Shown here: positions 53,776 through 62,571 of the stretch, one piece after another | Layout of the letters: each line of letters starts with the position of its first letter | Position numbering within the stretch: the first letter of the stretch is position 1 | NCBI GenBank assembly: GCA_045605445.1 | Contig: JAZUPZ010000030.1 | Location: 186,001 to 250,000, forward strand | Direction: 5' to 3' | Length of the DNA stretch: 64,000 nucleotides | Origin: CAZMHL01 sp045605445 | GTDB taxonomy: Bacteria > Bacillota > Clostridia > RGIG6154 | Made by a program: the position numbers and the translations under genes | The notes under the pieces: generated by a model | Databases searched by the model: none | The model's input: the letters and a program-made list of their open reading frames with translations, nothing else | Told to the model about the DNA's origin: nothing

Positions 53776-53816
53776 GAACCTAAATCTTGCACGTCTGCCA
53801 ATTCCGTCACACCCGC
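53776..53816 (-). tRNA. 5' half of a disrupted tRNA-Leu(UAG)
   Basis: The minus strand holds GCGGGTG (53810-53816), the D-arm and the 5' side of the anticodon arm of a tRNA-Leu. It stops at the 8-base core shared with 44113-44120. It pairs with the 3' half through a 7-bp acceptor stem and a 5-bp anticodon stem (CAAGA/TCTTG). The anticodon of the rejoined gene would be UAG. Confidence 0.85.
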
Positions 53817-54111
53817 ATAACAACAATAATACCATTTCAAGTGGTTTTTGTCAAGAGAAATGAGAATTAAATCAGGTGTATAATCTGTTTGTAATAATCA
53901 AGTGTTACAATAGTTTGTATTGTTTATTGCCTCTTTATATGCTATAATTAAAACATACAGAACTTTATTATATAAAGCTCTTAAAAAATGTCGCTCTTTT
54001 TTGCTCTTTTAAATGTCACGTTAATTGACGGCGTTGCAAAAAATGCACTTGTGAATAAGAGAAAACTTTTCAAAATAAAACTTGTACTTGTATCGGAAAG
54101 GGGAAGAGTTT

Positions 54112-54393
54112 GTGAATAAAGAAATGTTGTTTCTTTTGTGGAATATAATTATATTTTTTCTTTACGGAACCGATAAGTATTTTGCCGTAAAATCAAAAAG
54201 AAGAATAAGAGAAACAACTCTTATTCTTCCTGCGTTTGTTTTAGGCGGAATCGGAGCAATGTTCGGAATGGTTCTTTTTAATCACAAAACCTCAAAAATA
54301 AAGTTCAGAATATTCGTTCCGTTGTCGGTAATCTTAAATATTATAATTATATATTTTCTTAACCTGTCAGTAAATAACGTCCTTAACGTATAA
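54112..54393 (+). CDS. DUF1294-family small membrane protein
   Basis: A 93-residue protein with three or so membrane helices. GTG 54112 is preferred, with AAAGGGGAAGAG upstream. LLWNIIIFFLYGTDKYFAVKSKRRI, then ETTLILPAFVLGGIGAMFGM and FNHKTSKIKF match DUF1294. The function is unknown. It precedes the convergent DeoR gene. Confidence 0.85.
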   Translation: MNKEMLFLLWNIIIFFLYGTDKYFAVKSKRRIRETTLILPAFVLGGIGAMFGMVLFNHKTSKIKFRIFVPLSVILNIIIIYFLNLSVNNVLNV

Positions 54394-54404
54394 GAGTAGG
54401 GATG

Positions 54405-55172
54405 TTATTTTTTTGTATAAATTATTTCAATTTGTTTGTCAAGCAGTTGTTTTTCATCCCATGGGGAGAGATGAACATCTGTTACTATGTAATCTGCCGC
54501 ATCGGTTTCGTAAACCTTTGAAAAAGCTCTTTTGTTGAATTTGCTGCTGTCAGCAACAATTATGCAGGTGTCGGAACTTTCAATCATAGTTCTGTCTACC
54601 TGAGTTTCCTCTGCATAGTATGTTGAAAAGCCGTTTTCTGTTTCTACTCCGTCAACTGAAAGAATCAGCTTGTCTGCATGATATTTTTTCAAAGTCTGTA
54701 CGGCGTCCTCTCCGTAAGTGAACTGATATTTTGAATTGATTGTTCCTCCGACGAGTACAATGTTGAAGTTTGGGTTTACAGAACCTTCAAGGGCGATGGA
54801 AATGGAATTTGTAACAATGTTAAGATTGTAGTCTGAGGGGAGCGAGCGGAAAGCTAAAAGAGTTGTAGTTCCGGCGTTGAACATAACTGTATCGTTAGGC
54901 TTAATCAGGTTTGCGGCTTTTTTTGCTATAAGCTCTTTTGTCTGTCTGTTGGTTTCCATTCTCTGGTTTAGGTTCATACTGTAATAAGGCTTATATGTAC
55001 AAATGGCGCCTCCGTGAACTCTTGTAAGAAGGCCTTTGTTCTCCAGGTCTGTAAGGTAGTTTCTTACGGTAACCTCTGAAACGTTCAGCGATTTACTCAG
55101 ATTAGTTACTCTTACGGTGCCGTTTTTCTTAAGTAATTCAAGAATTTTATTTTTTCTTTTATCTGTTTTCAT
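54405..55172 (-). CDS. DeoR-family transcriptional regulator
   Basis: A 255-residue regulator. The N-terminal winged helix (LLKKNGTVRVTNLSKSLNVSEVTVRNYL, then LTRVHGGA) is followed by the DeoR sensor domain that binds sugar phosphates (MFNAGTTTLLAF and a conserved SVDGVETENGFS). It is divergent from the sugar operon and probably represses it until a phosphorylated intermediate binds. Two CTTTCG direct repeats lie in between. Confidence 0.93.
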   Translation of the reverse strand: MKTDKRKNKILELLKKNGTVRVTNLSKSLNVSEVTVRNYLTDLENKGLLTRVHGGAICTYKPYYSMNLNQRMETNRQTKELIAKKAANLIKPNDTVMFNAGTTTLLAFRSLPSDYNLNIVTNSISIALEGSVNPNFNIVLVGGTINSKYQFTYGEDAVQTLKKYHADKLILSVDGVETENGFSTYYAEETQVDRTMIESSDTCIIVADSSKFNKRAFSKVYETDAADYIVTDVHLSPWDEKQLLDKQIEIIYTKK

Positions 55173-55220
55173 AAAATCAACTCCGTAAATATTTTACCAT
55201 AAATAACAGGTAAGTCAATA

Positions 55221-55307
55221 CAAAACTTTCGAAAAACTTTCGTTTTGTGAAAAAAGCAAAACCTATACAGAAAATTCGTTGACAAAGTAAAGCGTCATTG
55301 TTAAGAT
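55221..55307. promoter_or_regulatory. Promoter and likely DeoR operator of the sugar operon
   Basis: AAAACTTTCG occurs twice (55222-55231 and 55233-55242), exactly 11 bases apart. Flanking CAAAAC/GTTTTG (55221-55226, 55242-55247) form an inverted repeat. The plus-strand promoter is TTGACA (55279-55284), 17 bases, TAAGAT (55302-55307). The operator role is inference. Confidence 0.55.
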
Positions 55308-55343
55308 AAAATTGGAATAAAAAACAGAAAGGAGTTTTGAAAA

Positions 55344-56045
55344 ATGATAGAATCAATGAATATTAAGCCTCCGTTTTTTGAGGTTGGACCAAAGGCAATA
55401 ATTTATGGCGAAGAAATGCTTAAGCTTGCAAAGGTTATAGATAAAACAGCAATGAAGTATGATGTTGATGTAATAGTTACACCACAGTATACTGATATAA
55501 AGCTGCTTGCAGACAATACAGAAAGAATTTTTGTTTTTGCTCAGCATATGGATTATCTTAAGCCGGGCAGGGGACTTGGCAGTGTGCTTCCCGAAGCAGT
55601 TAAGGCGGCGGGAGCAACAGGAGTTATGCTTAACCACGCCGAAAAACCTCTCAGTCTTGAAGATGTTGAAAAAACAATACGCCGTGCCGAAGAGGTTGAA
55701 CTTATGACAATTGTTTGTGCCGACACGGTTGAAGACGTTAAGAAAATTGCAAAAATGGGTCCTGATATGATTGTTGCAGAACCAACTGAGCTTATCGGAA
55801 CAGGAACCACAAGCGACAGTAATTACGTTATTGACACAATCAATACAGTAAGAGAAATCAATGAAAAAATAATGGTGTTGCAGGGAGCGGGTATTTCAAA
55901 TGGTCAGGATGTTTACAATACTATTAAACTTGGAGCTCAGGCAACAGGTTCAACAAGCGGTATTTTAAAAGCTGATGACCCTTATGCAATGGTAGAAGAA
56001 ATGCTTTATAACCTCAGAAAAGCATGGGACGAGTGCAACGCGTAA
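55344..56045 (+). CDS. Archaeal-type triose-phosphate-isomerase-like protein
   Basis: A 233-residue TIM-barrel of the short archaeal-type TpiA group. The family's catalytic residues are seen in FAQHMD (His) and in VAEPTELIGTG (Glu). The gene heads a seven-gene sugar operon, preceded by GAAAGGAG. Such homologues in sugar clusters may isomerise a tetrose or other sugar phosphate rather than glycolytic triose phosphates, so the substrate is open. Confidence 0.85.
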   Translation: MIESMNIKPPFFEVGPKAIIYGEEMLKLAKVIDKTAMKYDVDVIVTPQYTDIKLLADNTERIFVFAQHMDYLKPGRGLGSVLPEAVKAAGATGVMLNHAEKPLSLEDVEKTIRRAEEVELMTIVCADTVEDVKKIAKMGPDMIVAEPTELIGTGTTSDSNYVIDTINTVREINEKIMVLQGAGISNGQDVYNTIKLGAQATGSTSGILKADDPYAMVEEMLYNLRKAWDECNA

Positions 56046-56283
56046 TCAGCGTTGCACAACTAAGTTTGTCTTATGGCAAGTGAAGTTATCTTCGATAATG
56101 AAGTTGACTGCGTCAGTGAAGTTTCGGCTATAGCCGAAGAGACAAACTTAACTTCACTTTGTGCAGGTCACAAAACTTCACTGTGAAAAATTGAACAACT
56201 TCACTTTTGCGTAAGCAAAAACTTAACTGTTCACAGAAGATACTGTATATTGTTGAATTCAAAGATTTTATGAAGCAGAAATT
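56046..56283. repeat. Repeat-rich intergenic region in the sugar operon
   Basis: There is no ORF here. GTGAAGTT and its inverse AACTTCAC recur at least six times in both orientations, along with a TTCGGCTATAGCCGAA palindrome (56123-56138). The region can fold into nested hairpins and looks like a mosaic intergenic repeat rather than a regulator. Confidence 0.6.
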
Positions 56284-56307
56284 TTGAGGAAAAGAAGGAA
56301 AAACAGT

Positions 56308-56904
56308 ATGAATAAAGACGCTTTGAAAATGGCAAAAGAGGCCTATGAAATTGAAAGCGGTTGCATAAACGAAATGCTTGCTTATTTTGATGAAGAAAAG
56401 TTTACCAAAGCGGTAGAGCTTCTTGCAAAAGCAGAAAGAATAGGAGCGTCGGGATGTGGGCACTCAGGAATTATGTGTCAGCATTTTGCTCATCTTATGT
56501 GTTGCATAGAACAACCTGCAAAATTCATTTCTCCTGCCGAAGCGGTTCACGGCGGAATGGGATTTCTGCAAAAAGGAGACGTTATGCTTTTTGCTTCAAG
56601 GGGAGGCAAAACGGGTGAACTTATTCCAATTATGGAAATATGCAAGCAAAAGGGAGTACATATTATAACGGTAACGGAAAATCTTGAATCACCTCTTGCG
56701 CAGAATGCAGATGTTGTTTTAAAGCAATATGTTAACCGTGAAACAGACAAGTATAACTCTCAGGGAACAACCTCTTCAACAGCACTTTGTATGATATTTC
56801 ATGCTCTTCAGACAGCGCTGATTGAAGAAACTAATTACAAAAACGAACAGTTTGCCCTTATTCATCCGGGCGGAGCTGTTGGAAAAAGATTAAACAATAA
56901 ATAA
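56308..56904 (+). CDS. SIS-domain sugar isomerase-like protein
   Basis: A 198-residue SIS protein of the KpsF/GutQ-like type. ATG 56308 is preferred. GASGCGHSGIMCQHFAHLM and FASRGGKTGELIPIMEICK are sugar-phosphate-binding loops, and a C-terminal EQFALIHPGGAVGKRL is typical. It would isomerise a sugar phosphate within the operon. The long repeat region separates it from the TIM-like gene. Confidence 0.82.
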   Translation: MNKDALKMAKEAYEIESGCINEMLAYFDEEKFTKAVELLAKAERIGASGCGHSGIMCQHFAHLMCCIEQPAKFISPAEAVHGGMGFLQKGDVMLFASRGGKTGELIPIMEICKQKGVHIITVTENLESPLAQNADVVLKQYVNRETDKYNSQGTTSSTALCMIFHALQTALIEETNYKNEQFALIHPGGAVGKRLNNK

Positions 56905-56923
56905 ATTTTAGGAGGATTTTATT

Positions 56924-57544
56924 ATGGAATTTAAAGTTTTTCAGAAGGAATTGGAAGTTCAGTCAAGAGGTTGGATTCCAACATTCCACGATATCTCAAA
57001 GGAAGTTATCGAAATTGTAGAAGCATCAGGCGTTAAAAACGGTACTGTTACAATTGCTTCACATCATACAACATGTTCAGTTATGGTTCAGGAATGTTCA
57101 CATGACATTGACTCATTTGATCTTGAATATCTTCAGCACGATCTTCTCGATATTATGAGAAAAATGATTCCTGATTTTGCAGAAGAACATCAGTATCGTC
57201 ATCCGGGACCAATCCATTCACAGTTCGGAAGATATGTAGATGAACCCGGTGATTATACAAGTATGAACACAGACGGACATCTTCGTAGTGTATTTTTCGG
57301 CAGATCAGAAACTATGACAATTAAAGACGGTGTTCTTGACGGCGGTGAATTTGCACACGTTTACTTCATTGACTGGGATCACGTTCGTGCAAGAAGAAGA
57401 CAGATCAACGTAACAGTTATGGGAACAACAGAGGATGTAGGCGATAGAAAGTGGAACGACGGTAAAGTTATAGACACCCGTCACAAATTTACCGAAGAAG
57501 AAAAAGCTTACGATGTTCACTTTGACCTTCAGCAGAAAAGATAA
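56924..57544 (+). CDS. YjbQ-family (UPF0047) protein
   Basis: A 206-residue member of the YjbQ/UPF0047 family; the conserved HHTTCSVMVQE and QYRHPG motifs include metal-binding-type histidines. The family has been annotated as a secondary thiamine-phosphate synthase but its natural role is unclear. The start follows AGGAGG. Its place inside a sugar operon is unusual. Confidence 0.88.
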   Translation: MEFKVFQKELEVQSRGWIPTFHDISKEVIEIVEASGVKNGTVTIASHHTTCSVMVQECSHDIDSFDLEYLQHDLLDIMRKMIPDFAEEHQYRHPGPIHSQFGRYVDEPGDYTSMNTDGHLRSVFFGRSETMTIKDGVLDGGEFAHVYFIDWDHVRARRRQINVTVMGTTEDVGDRKWNDGKVIDTRHKFTEEEKAYDVHFDLQQKR

Positions 57545-57556
57545 TTTGGTGAAGCT

Positions 57557-58972
57557 ATGAATTGTCTTGGAATTGATTTTGGAACAACTTCCGTAAAGGC
57601 GGTTTTGTTTGATGAAAAACTTAATGAAATTGCATCGTCAACAGAAGACTACAAGCTTAAAACAAGCGGAAATATTGTAGAATTTGACGGGGAAAAGTAT
57701 TGGGATTTGCTAAAAAATGCTCTTGAAAATACGGGTAAAACAGCAAAGGCAGATTGCCTTGCTATTGACACTCAGTGCGAAACCCTTATTCTTACCGATG
57801 AAAACGGAACTCCCGTTCGTGATGCAATAGTGTGGCTCGACAACCGTGCAACGGAAGAAGCGGAAATTATAAATAAACATTTTGGCAGAAAAAAAGTATA
57901 TGAGGTTACAGGACAGCCGGAAATTACGGCAACCTGGCCTGCCTGCAAGCTTTTGTGGGTAAAGAGAAACGAGCCTGAGGTGTGGGCAAAAACAAAGAAG
58001 ATTTTTCTTCTTGAGGATTATCTTCTTTATAAGCTTACGGGCGAATTTGTAACAGAAAAAACCCTTCAGTCGTCAACTATTTATTTTGATATAAACAAGT
58101 CCGATTGGTGGAATGAAATGCTTGAATTTATCGGTGTTTCCAAAGAGCAGCTTCCAAGGCTTGAGGACAGCGGTAAATATGTTGGTGATTACAACGGAAT
58201 AAAAGTTATAACTTCTGCAATGGATCAGGTTGCCGGAGCTGTGGGAGCAGGAGTTGTAAAAAAAGGTATAATAAGTGAAATGACCGGAACAACAATGGCA
58301 ATTTATGTGCCTACAGATACCGTTCCCGGGTTTGATGAAAACAGCTTTATACCTTGTCACTACAGCTTTGACGGAAGCTATGCGCTTCTTTCATGGAGCC
58401 CTACAGCAGGTATGGCGCTTAAATGGTTCAGAGATGCATTTTTAAATGAGGTTTCGTTCAAAGAGCTAGATGAAATGGCAGAAAAGATTCCGGTAGGATG
58501 TGATGGTGTAACCTTCTTGCCCTATCTTTGCGGATCGACTATGCCAAAATATAACCCTGATGCAAGAGGAAGTTTTACGGGACTTACCCCCGAGCATACT
58601 TCTGCACATTTTGTAAGAAGTATTATGGAATCGGTTGCCTGCATGCTCAAGAGTAATCTTGATTATATGAATGTTCCAGTAAGTGAAATCCGTGTAATGG
58701 GGGGCGGAGCAAAGAGCAGTCTGTGGTGCAATATTAAGGCTGATATTACAGGCAAACGCCTTATTACTCTTAAAAATAAGGAAACAGCTTGTCTTGGCTC
58801 TGCAATTCTTGCAGGAGTAGGCGCAGGAGTGTTTTCTTCTGTTGACGAAGCCTGCAGTTTTATAGAGACAGATAAAATATATACACCTTCGGGTACAGAT
58901 TATTCCAAAGTGTATGAGAGCTTTATAAATTACGACAACATTTTAAATGTAAAAAAGATATCTGATAATTAA
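57557..58972 (+). CDS. FGGY-family carbohydrate kinase
   Basis: A 471-residue kinase related to xylulokinase. GIDFGTTSVKAVLFDE (phosphate-1 loop) and a C-terminal RVMGGGAKSSLWCNIKADITGK are family signatures. It would phosphorylate a ketose or polyol. The immediate neighbours are a YjbQ protein and an isomerase; no transporter is in the operon, so the sugar remains unknown. Confidence 0.9.
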   Translation: MNCLGIDFGTTSVKAVLFDEKLNEIASSTEDYKLKTSGNIVEFDGEKYWDLLKNALENTGKTAKADCLAIDTQCETLILTDENGTPVRDAIVWLDNRATEEAEIINKHFGRKKVYEVTGQPEITATWPACKLLWVKRNEPEVWAKTKKIFLLEDYLLYKLTGEFVTEKTLQSSTIYFDINKSDWWNEMLEFIGVSKEQLPRLEDSGKYVGDYNGIKVITSAMDQVAGAVGAGVVKKGIISEMTGTTMAIYVPTDTVPGFDENSFIPCHYSFDGSYALLSWSPTAGMALKWFRDAFLNEVSFKELDEMAEKIPVGCDGVTFLPYLCGSTMPKYNPDARGSFTGLTPEHTSAHFVRSIMESVACMLKSNLDYMNVPVSEIRVMGGGAKSSLWCNIKADITGKRLITLKNKETACLGSAILAGVGAGVFSSVDEACSFIETDKIYTPSGTDYSKVYESFINYDNILNVKKISDN

Positions 58973-58987
58973 CAGGAGATGATAACA

Positions 58988-60475
58988 ATGAAATTTTCAG
59001 CCGGATGGTCAGAAAAAAGTATAGTACCGGACAGACCGGTATATCTTGTCGGACAGTTTTATGAAAGAATTTCAGAATATGTGGAAACAGATATAAGCGC
59101 TACTGCTCTTGCTGTTGAATCAGGCAGCGAGCAGATGATAGCAATTTCCGTTGACCTGGTAAGTATCTCAGATGAACTTATAGCTCTTTCCAGAAAGAAA
59201 TTTAAGGAGCTCGGCGGAGAAATTGACCCGATGAAAATTATCATCGGTGCAGTGCATACTCATACTTCAATGGGTTACGGTTCTGCGAAAACAAACACAA
59301 AGGATATTCTTAATGAATTTTTACCCGAGGGTAAAAAATATACTTCAATCGTTAAAAAAAGAGACGATATTTTCTCCGGTATGGAGGCCCTTGAATTTCT
59401 TGCAGATAAAATTGCCCGGGCTGCAAAAGAAGCCTGGGACAACCGTAAAGAAGCAAAATATGCAAATGCTTTCGGTCGTGCAGTTGTAGGTCACTGCAGA
59501 AGAGTTGTTTATGATGACGGCTCTGCAAAAATGTGGGGAGACAGCAACCACGCAAATTTCAGAGAAGTTGAAGGCGGAAACGACAGTGGTATTGAGCTTA
59601 TTTATTTCTTTGATGCAAATGAAAAGCTTACAGGTGTAATGGCAAACATTGCCTGCCCTGCTCAGGTTCTTGAGCATCATAGCTTTATTGCTGCCGATTA
59701 CTGGGGCGAAGTTAAGAAAAATCTTCGCGCAAAATACGGAGATGAAATTTTCTTAATTGCCTTTGCCGGTGCAGCAGGAGACCAGTGCCCGAGAGATCTG
59801 GTGCGCTGGGTAGATCCGGAACAGCCTGTTAATGACCCTCATATTGTCCGTGAAAATACAATTCTCCGTAAAGCTGACCCTTCCATGTTTGACCTTAAGG
59901 GATGCAAACTTATAGGAAAACGTGTTGCAAACGAAATTATTAACGTTTTTGAAGAACTTGAGCCTGAAGAAATCAAGAGTGAACCTGTGTTTAAACATAA
60001 GGTGCTTAAGATTGATCTTCCGCTTCGCAAGGCAACAATCAAAGAATACGAAGAAGCGGTAAGGGAAATTGAATACTACGTAAATAAAAACCGTGATAAC
60101 GAAGTGTTTAACTATAAAGATAATGCGGCTATGCATGTTTATGCGGGCACAATTGCAAGATTCCGCCGTCAGCAGAACGAAGAACTTTATCCGATTGAAA
60201 CACATGTTGTAAGATTTGGCGATGTTGCAATTGCAACAAATCCTTTTGAGCTCTTTCTTGATTACGGAAACCGTATGAAAGCAAGAAGCCACGCTCAGCA
60301 GACCTTTGTTTTCCAGCTTACTGCAGGAAGAGGAGGATATCTTCCTACTGAAAAAGCTGAAAAAGGAAGCCATTACAGTGCATATATTTCAAGCGGAAAT
60401 GTAGGTCATGAAGGCGGAGACTTGCTTGTAAGAAGAATAGTAACCGAAATAAACGAAATGTTTGACGGAAATTAA
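58988..60475 (+). CDS. Neutral ceramidase-like hydrolase
   Basis: A 495-residue protein of the neutral/alkaline ceramidase N-terminal family. ATG 58988 follows CAGGAGATG. GAVHTHTSMG supplies zinc-binding-like histidines and FAGAAGDQCPRD resembles the ceramidase catalytic GDxSP loop, with C in place of S. No signal peptide is visible, so it is cytoplasmic. Its substrate in a sugar operon is unclear. Confidence 0.8.
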   Translation: MKFSAGWSEKSIVPDRPVYLVGQFYERISEYVETDISATALAVESGSEQMIAISVDLVSISDELIALSRKKFKELGGEIDPMKIIIGAVHTHTSMGYGSAKTNTKDILNEFLPEGKKYTSIVKKRDDIFSGMEALEFLADKIARAAKEAWDNRKEAKYANAFGRAVVGHCRRVVYDDGSAKMWGDSNHANFREVEGGNDSGIELIYFFDANEKLTGVMANIACPAQVLEHHSFIAADYWGEVKKNLRAKYGDEIFLIAFAGAAGDQCPRDLVRWVDPEQPVNDPHIVRENTILRKADPSMFDLKGCKLIGKRVANEIINVFEELEPEEIKSEPVFKHKVLKIDLPLRKATIKEYEEAVREIEYYVNKNRDNEVFNYKDNAAMHVYAGTIARFRRQQNEELYPIETHVVRFGDVAIATNPFELFLDYGNRMKARSHAQQTFVFQLTAGRGGYLPTEKAEKGSHYSAYISSGNVGHEGGDLLVRRIVTEINEMFDGN

Positions 60476-60494
60476 GTGAAAAGGAGACAAAGTT

Positions 60495-61841
60495 ATGATT
60501 AAAACAGCCTTTGTTGGCTTTGGTGAAGTAAACACACCAAAAGAAATAATTGTGAAAAAATGTCACGATGCGGCAGAAAACCTTAAAAAAGAAGGCCTTG
60601 ACCTTATTGAGGTTTATCCCGTTACCGATGACTATGAAGAAAAAGATATAAAGAAAGCAGTTGACGCTTTAAAGAATAAAGATTTCGATGTGCTTGTTGT
60701 ATGTATCGCAGGATGGATACCAACTCATGCGGTTGTTAAAGTAACAGAGCACTTCCGTCATAAACCAATGGTTTTGTGGGGACTTTGCGGATGGATTGAA
60801 GATGACCGTCTTGTTACAACAGCCGATCAGGCAGGTACAACAGCAATCAGAAAAACCTTCTATGACCTGGGCTATACATTTAAGTATGTATATGACATAA
60901 TCGGACTTCCTACAAAAACAAAAACAGTTTATAACTATGCTGTGGCAGCTTCTGCAGCTGCAAAGCTTCGTCACGCAAGATCAGGTATGGCAGGTTACCG
61001 TGATATGAATCTTTACGGAACTCAGGTTGACGGACCTTCACTCAAAAGAGAAATCGGACCCGAAATTGAAACTTTTGAAATGCTTGAAATTGAACAGCGT
61101 TATCAGAAAATTACAGATGATGAAAAGCAGAAGGTAATAGATAATTGTATGTCAAAATGGAATTTCCTTAAACAGGCAAATCCTGAAAGCCTCAAAAAGG
61201 CGGCAGGCTATTACCTTGCAGTTAAATCAATTTGTGATGAACGTGGCTATGATGCAATTTCATTGAAGGACGTTGACGGAATGAAGAAGCTTTTAGGCTT
61301 CCCACCGGCACCTATCTTTATGCTTCTTGCAGATGAAGAAGGACTTTGCACAATTCCTGAAAATGACTCTCTCGGTAACATAACACAGCTTATGGTTAAA
61401 TATTTAACGGGACAGTGTGCATTCTATCTTGAGTTCTATGAATTCTTTACAGACAGAGTTCTTGCCGGTGTTCCCGACTATGTTCCGGCAGAGGTTGTTG
61501 ACGGTGGCGTAACTGTTATGCCTGCAGCATTTGGTGAACTTTCTGAAGGTATTCTTAACGTAAGCAAGGTTAAAACCGGTAAGGTAACAATGTGCCGTCT
61601 TACTTATGATGACGGAATGTATTATATGCATATGGTTACAGGTGAGGGAATAACCCCGAGAAAATGGGAAGAAGCAGGCTGGACTCAGCCGGCTCCACAG
61701 CTTCCGGGACTTGAAATTCTTCTTGACGATGTAGAAGATTTTGCACAGAAGGTAATGTGCCAACATTATATTATTTCATATGGCGACAATACAGAAAAAA
61801 TCAAAAACCTTTGTGACATACTTGGTATAGAAATTATATAA
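60495..61841 (+). CDS. L-fucose/L-arabinose-isomerase-like protein
   Basis: A 448-residue isomerase of the fucose/arabinose isomerase superfamily: an N-terminal FGEVNTPKEIIVKKCHDAAE, GWIPTHAVVK and LWGLCGWIEDDRL, with a C-terminal GELSEGILNVSKVKTGKVTMCR. It would convert an aldose to its ketose using a divalent metal. Position before the aldolase and after the kinase suggests a catabolic step. The sugar is not determined. Confidence 0.8.
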   Translation: MIKTAFVGFGEVNTPKEIIVKKCHDAAENLKKEGLDLIEVYPVTDDYEEKDIKKAVDALKNKDFDVLVVCIAGWIPTHAVVKVTEHFRHKPMVLWGLCGWIEDDRLVTTADQAGTTAIRKTFYDLGYTFKYVYDIIGLPTKTKTVYNYAVAASAAAKLRHARSGMAGYRDMNLYGTQVDGPSLKREIGPEIETFEMLEIEQRYQKITDDEKQKVIDNCMSKWNFLKQANPESLKKAAGYYLAVKSICDERGYDAISLKDVDGMKKLLGFPPAPIFMLLADEEGLCTIPENDSLGNITQLMVKYLTGQCAFYLEFYEFFTDRVLAGVPDYVPAEVVDGGVTVMPAAFGELSEGILNVSKVKTGKVTMCRLTYDDGMYYMHMVTGEGITPRKWEEAGWTQPAPQLPGLEILLDDVEDFAQKVMCQHYIISYGDNTEKIKNLCDILGIEII

Positions 61842-61854
61842 TCGGGAGGAAAAT

Positions 61855-62529
61855 ATGATATATATATTAGATACTGCAGACCTTGAGTCTATTAAGCATT
61901 GTAATGAATTCTATCCTCTTTCGGGAGTAACAACAAATCCTTCAATAATTTCAAAAGCAAAAACCGATTTCTGGAAGCTTGTTGAAGACATAAGAAAAAT
62001 TATAGGTCCCGACAAAATGCTTCATGTACAGACAACTCAGGTAAAGGCGGAAAAAATTGTTGAAGAAGCGAAGCTTTTAAAAGGGAAACTCGGAGATAAT
62101 TTTTATATTAAAATTCCGATTGGTGAAGAGGGCTTAAAGGCAACAAAGGAGCTTAAAAAAATCGGAATAGGAGTTACAATGACAGCAATTTTCACACCTG
62201 CTCAGGCGCTTATGAGTGCAGTGGCAGGAGCAAGCTTTGTTGCTCCTTATGTTAACAGACTTGACAATATAATCGGTGATGGCGCAGAGGTTGTTGCTGA
62301 AATTGTTAATCAGTTTGAAATTTACGGTTGTGACTGCAAAGTGCTTGCGGCAAGCTTTAAAAATGCAGAGCAGGTACACAAATGTGCAAGAGTAGGATGT
62401 CACAGCGTAACTGTTACAGAAGACATTATGAAAAATCTTATTTCTCACCCAATGACAGATGCCGCAATAGCAGGCTTTGATAAAGACTGGACATCTGTAT
62501 ATGGCAATAAGACAATTTTAGATTTCTAA
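61855..62529 (+). CDS. Transaldolase/fructose-6-phosphate aldolase family protein
   Basis: A 224-residue aldolase of the small transaldolase (FSA/TalC) group: SGVTTNPSIISK near the N-terminus, Schiff-base lysine in FYIKIPIGEEGLKA (about 84), and GVTMTAIFTPAQALMSAVAGASFVAPYVNRLD. It cleaves a ketose phosphate into a three-carbon unit and an aldehyde. It is the last gene of the operon and ends at a strong terminator. Confidence 0.9.
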   Translation: MIYILDTADLESIKHCNEFYPLSGVTTNPSIISKAKTDFWKLVEDIRKIIGPDKMLHVQTTQVKAEKIVEEAKLLKGKLGDNFYIKIPIGEEGLKATKELKKIGIGVTMTAIFTPAQALMSAVAGASFVAPYVNRLDNIIGDGAEVVAEIVNQFEIYGCDCKVLAASFKNAEQVHKCARVGCHSVTVTEDIMKNLISHPMTDAAIAGFDKDWTSVYGNKTILDF

Positions 62530-62531
62530 TA

Positions 62532-62571
62532 GATAAAGAAAGAGTATCCGTCAGGATACTCTTTCTTTATC
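62532..62571. terminator. Bidirectional terminator between the sugar operon and MATE gene
   Basis: A perfect 18-base inverted repeat with loop GTCA (62532-62549 with 62554-62571). It ends the sugar operon on the plus strand; the MATE stop codon lies in the loop, so it can also end that transcript. Confidence 0.85.

Larger units (their letters stand above)
44113..53783. mobile_element. 9.66-kb insertion within tRNA-Leu(UAG)
   Basis: The two tRNA halves end and begin with the same 8-base core (GAACCTAA; 44113-44120 and 53776-53783), in direct orientation. The DNA between them is the insert. It carries a potassium uptake and sensor module, decayed genes, small hairpin-separated genes and a replacement tRNA-Leu. 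No integrase or recombinase is present, so the element is a remnant or was mobilised by one acting in trans. Confidence 0.75.

Noticed and set aside
44069..53816. A naturally split or trans-spliced tRNA
   Set aside because: Bacteria are not known to trans-splice tRNAs, the halves are separated by typical mobile cargo, and an 8-base direct core plus an intact replacement argue for insertion.
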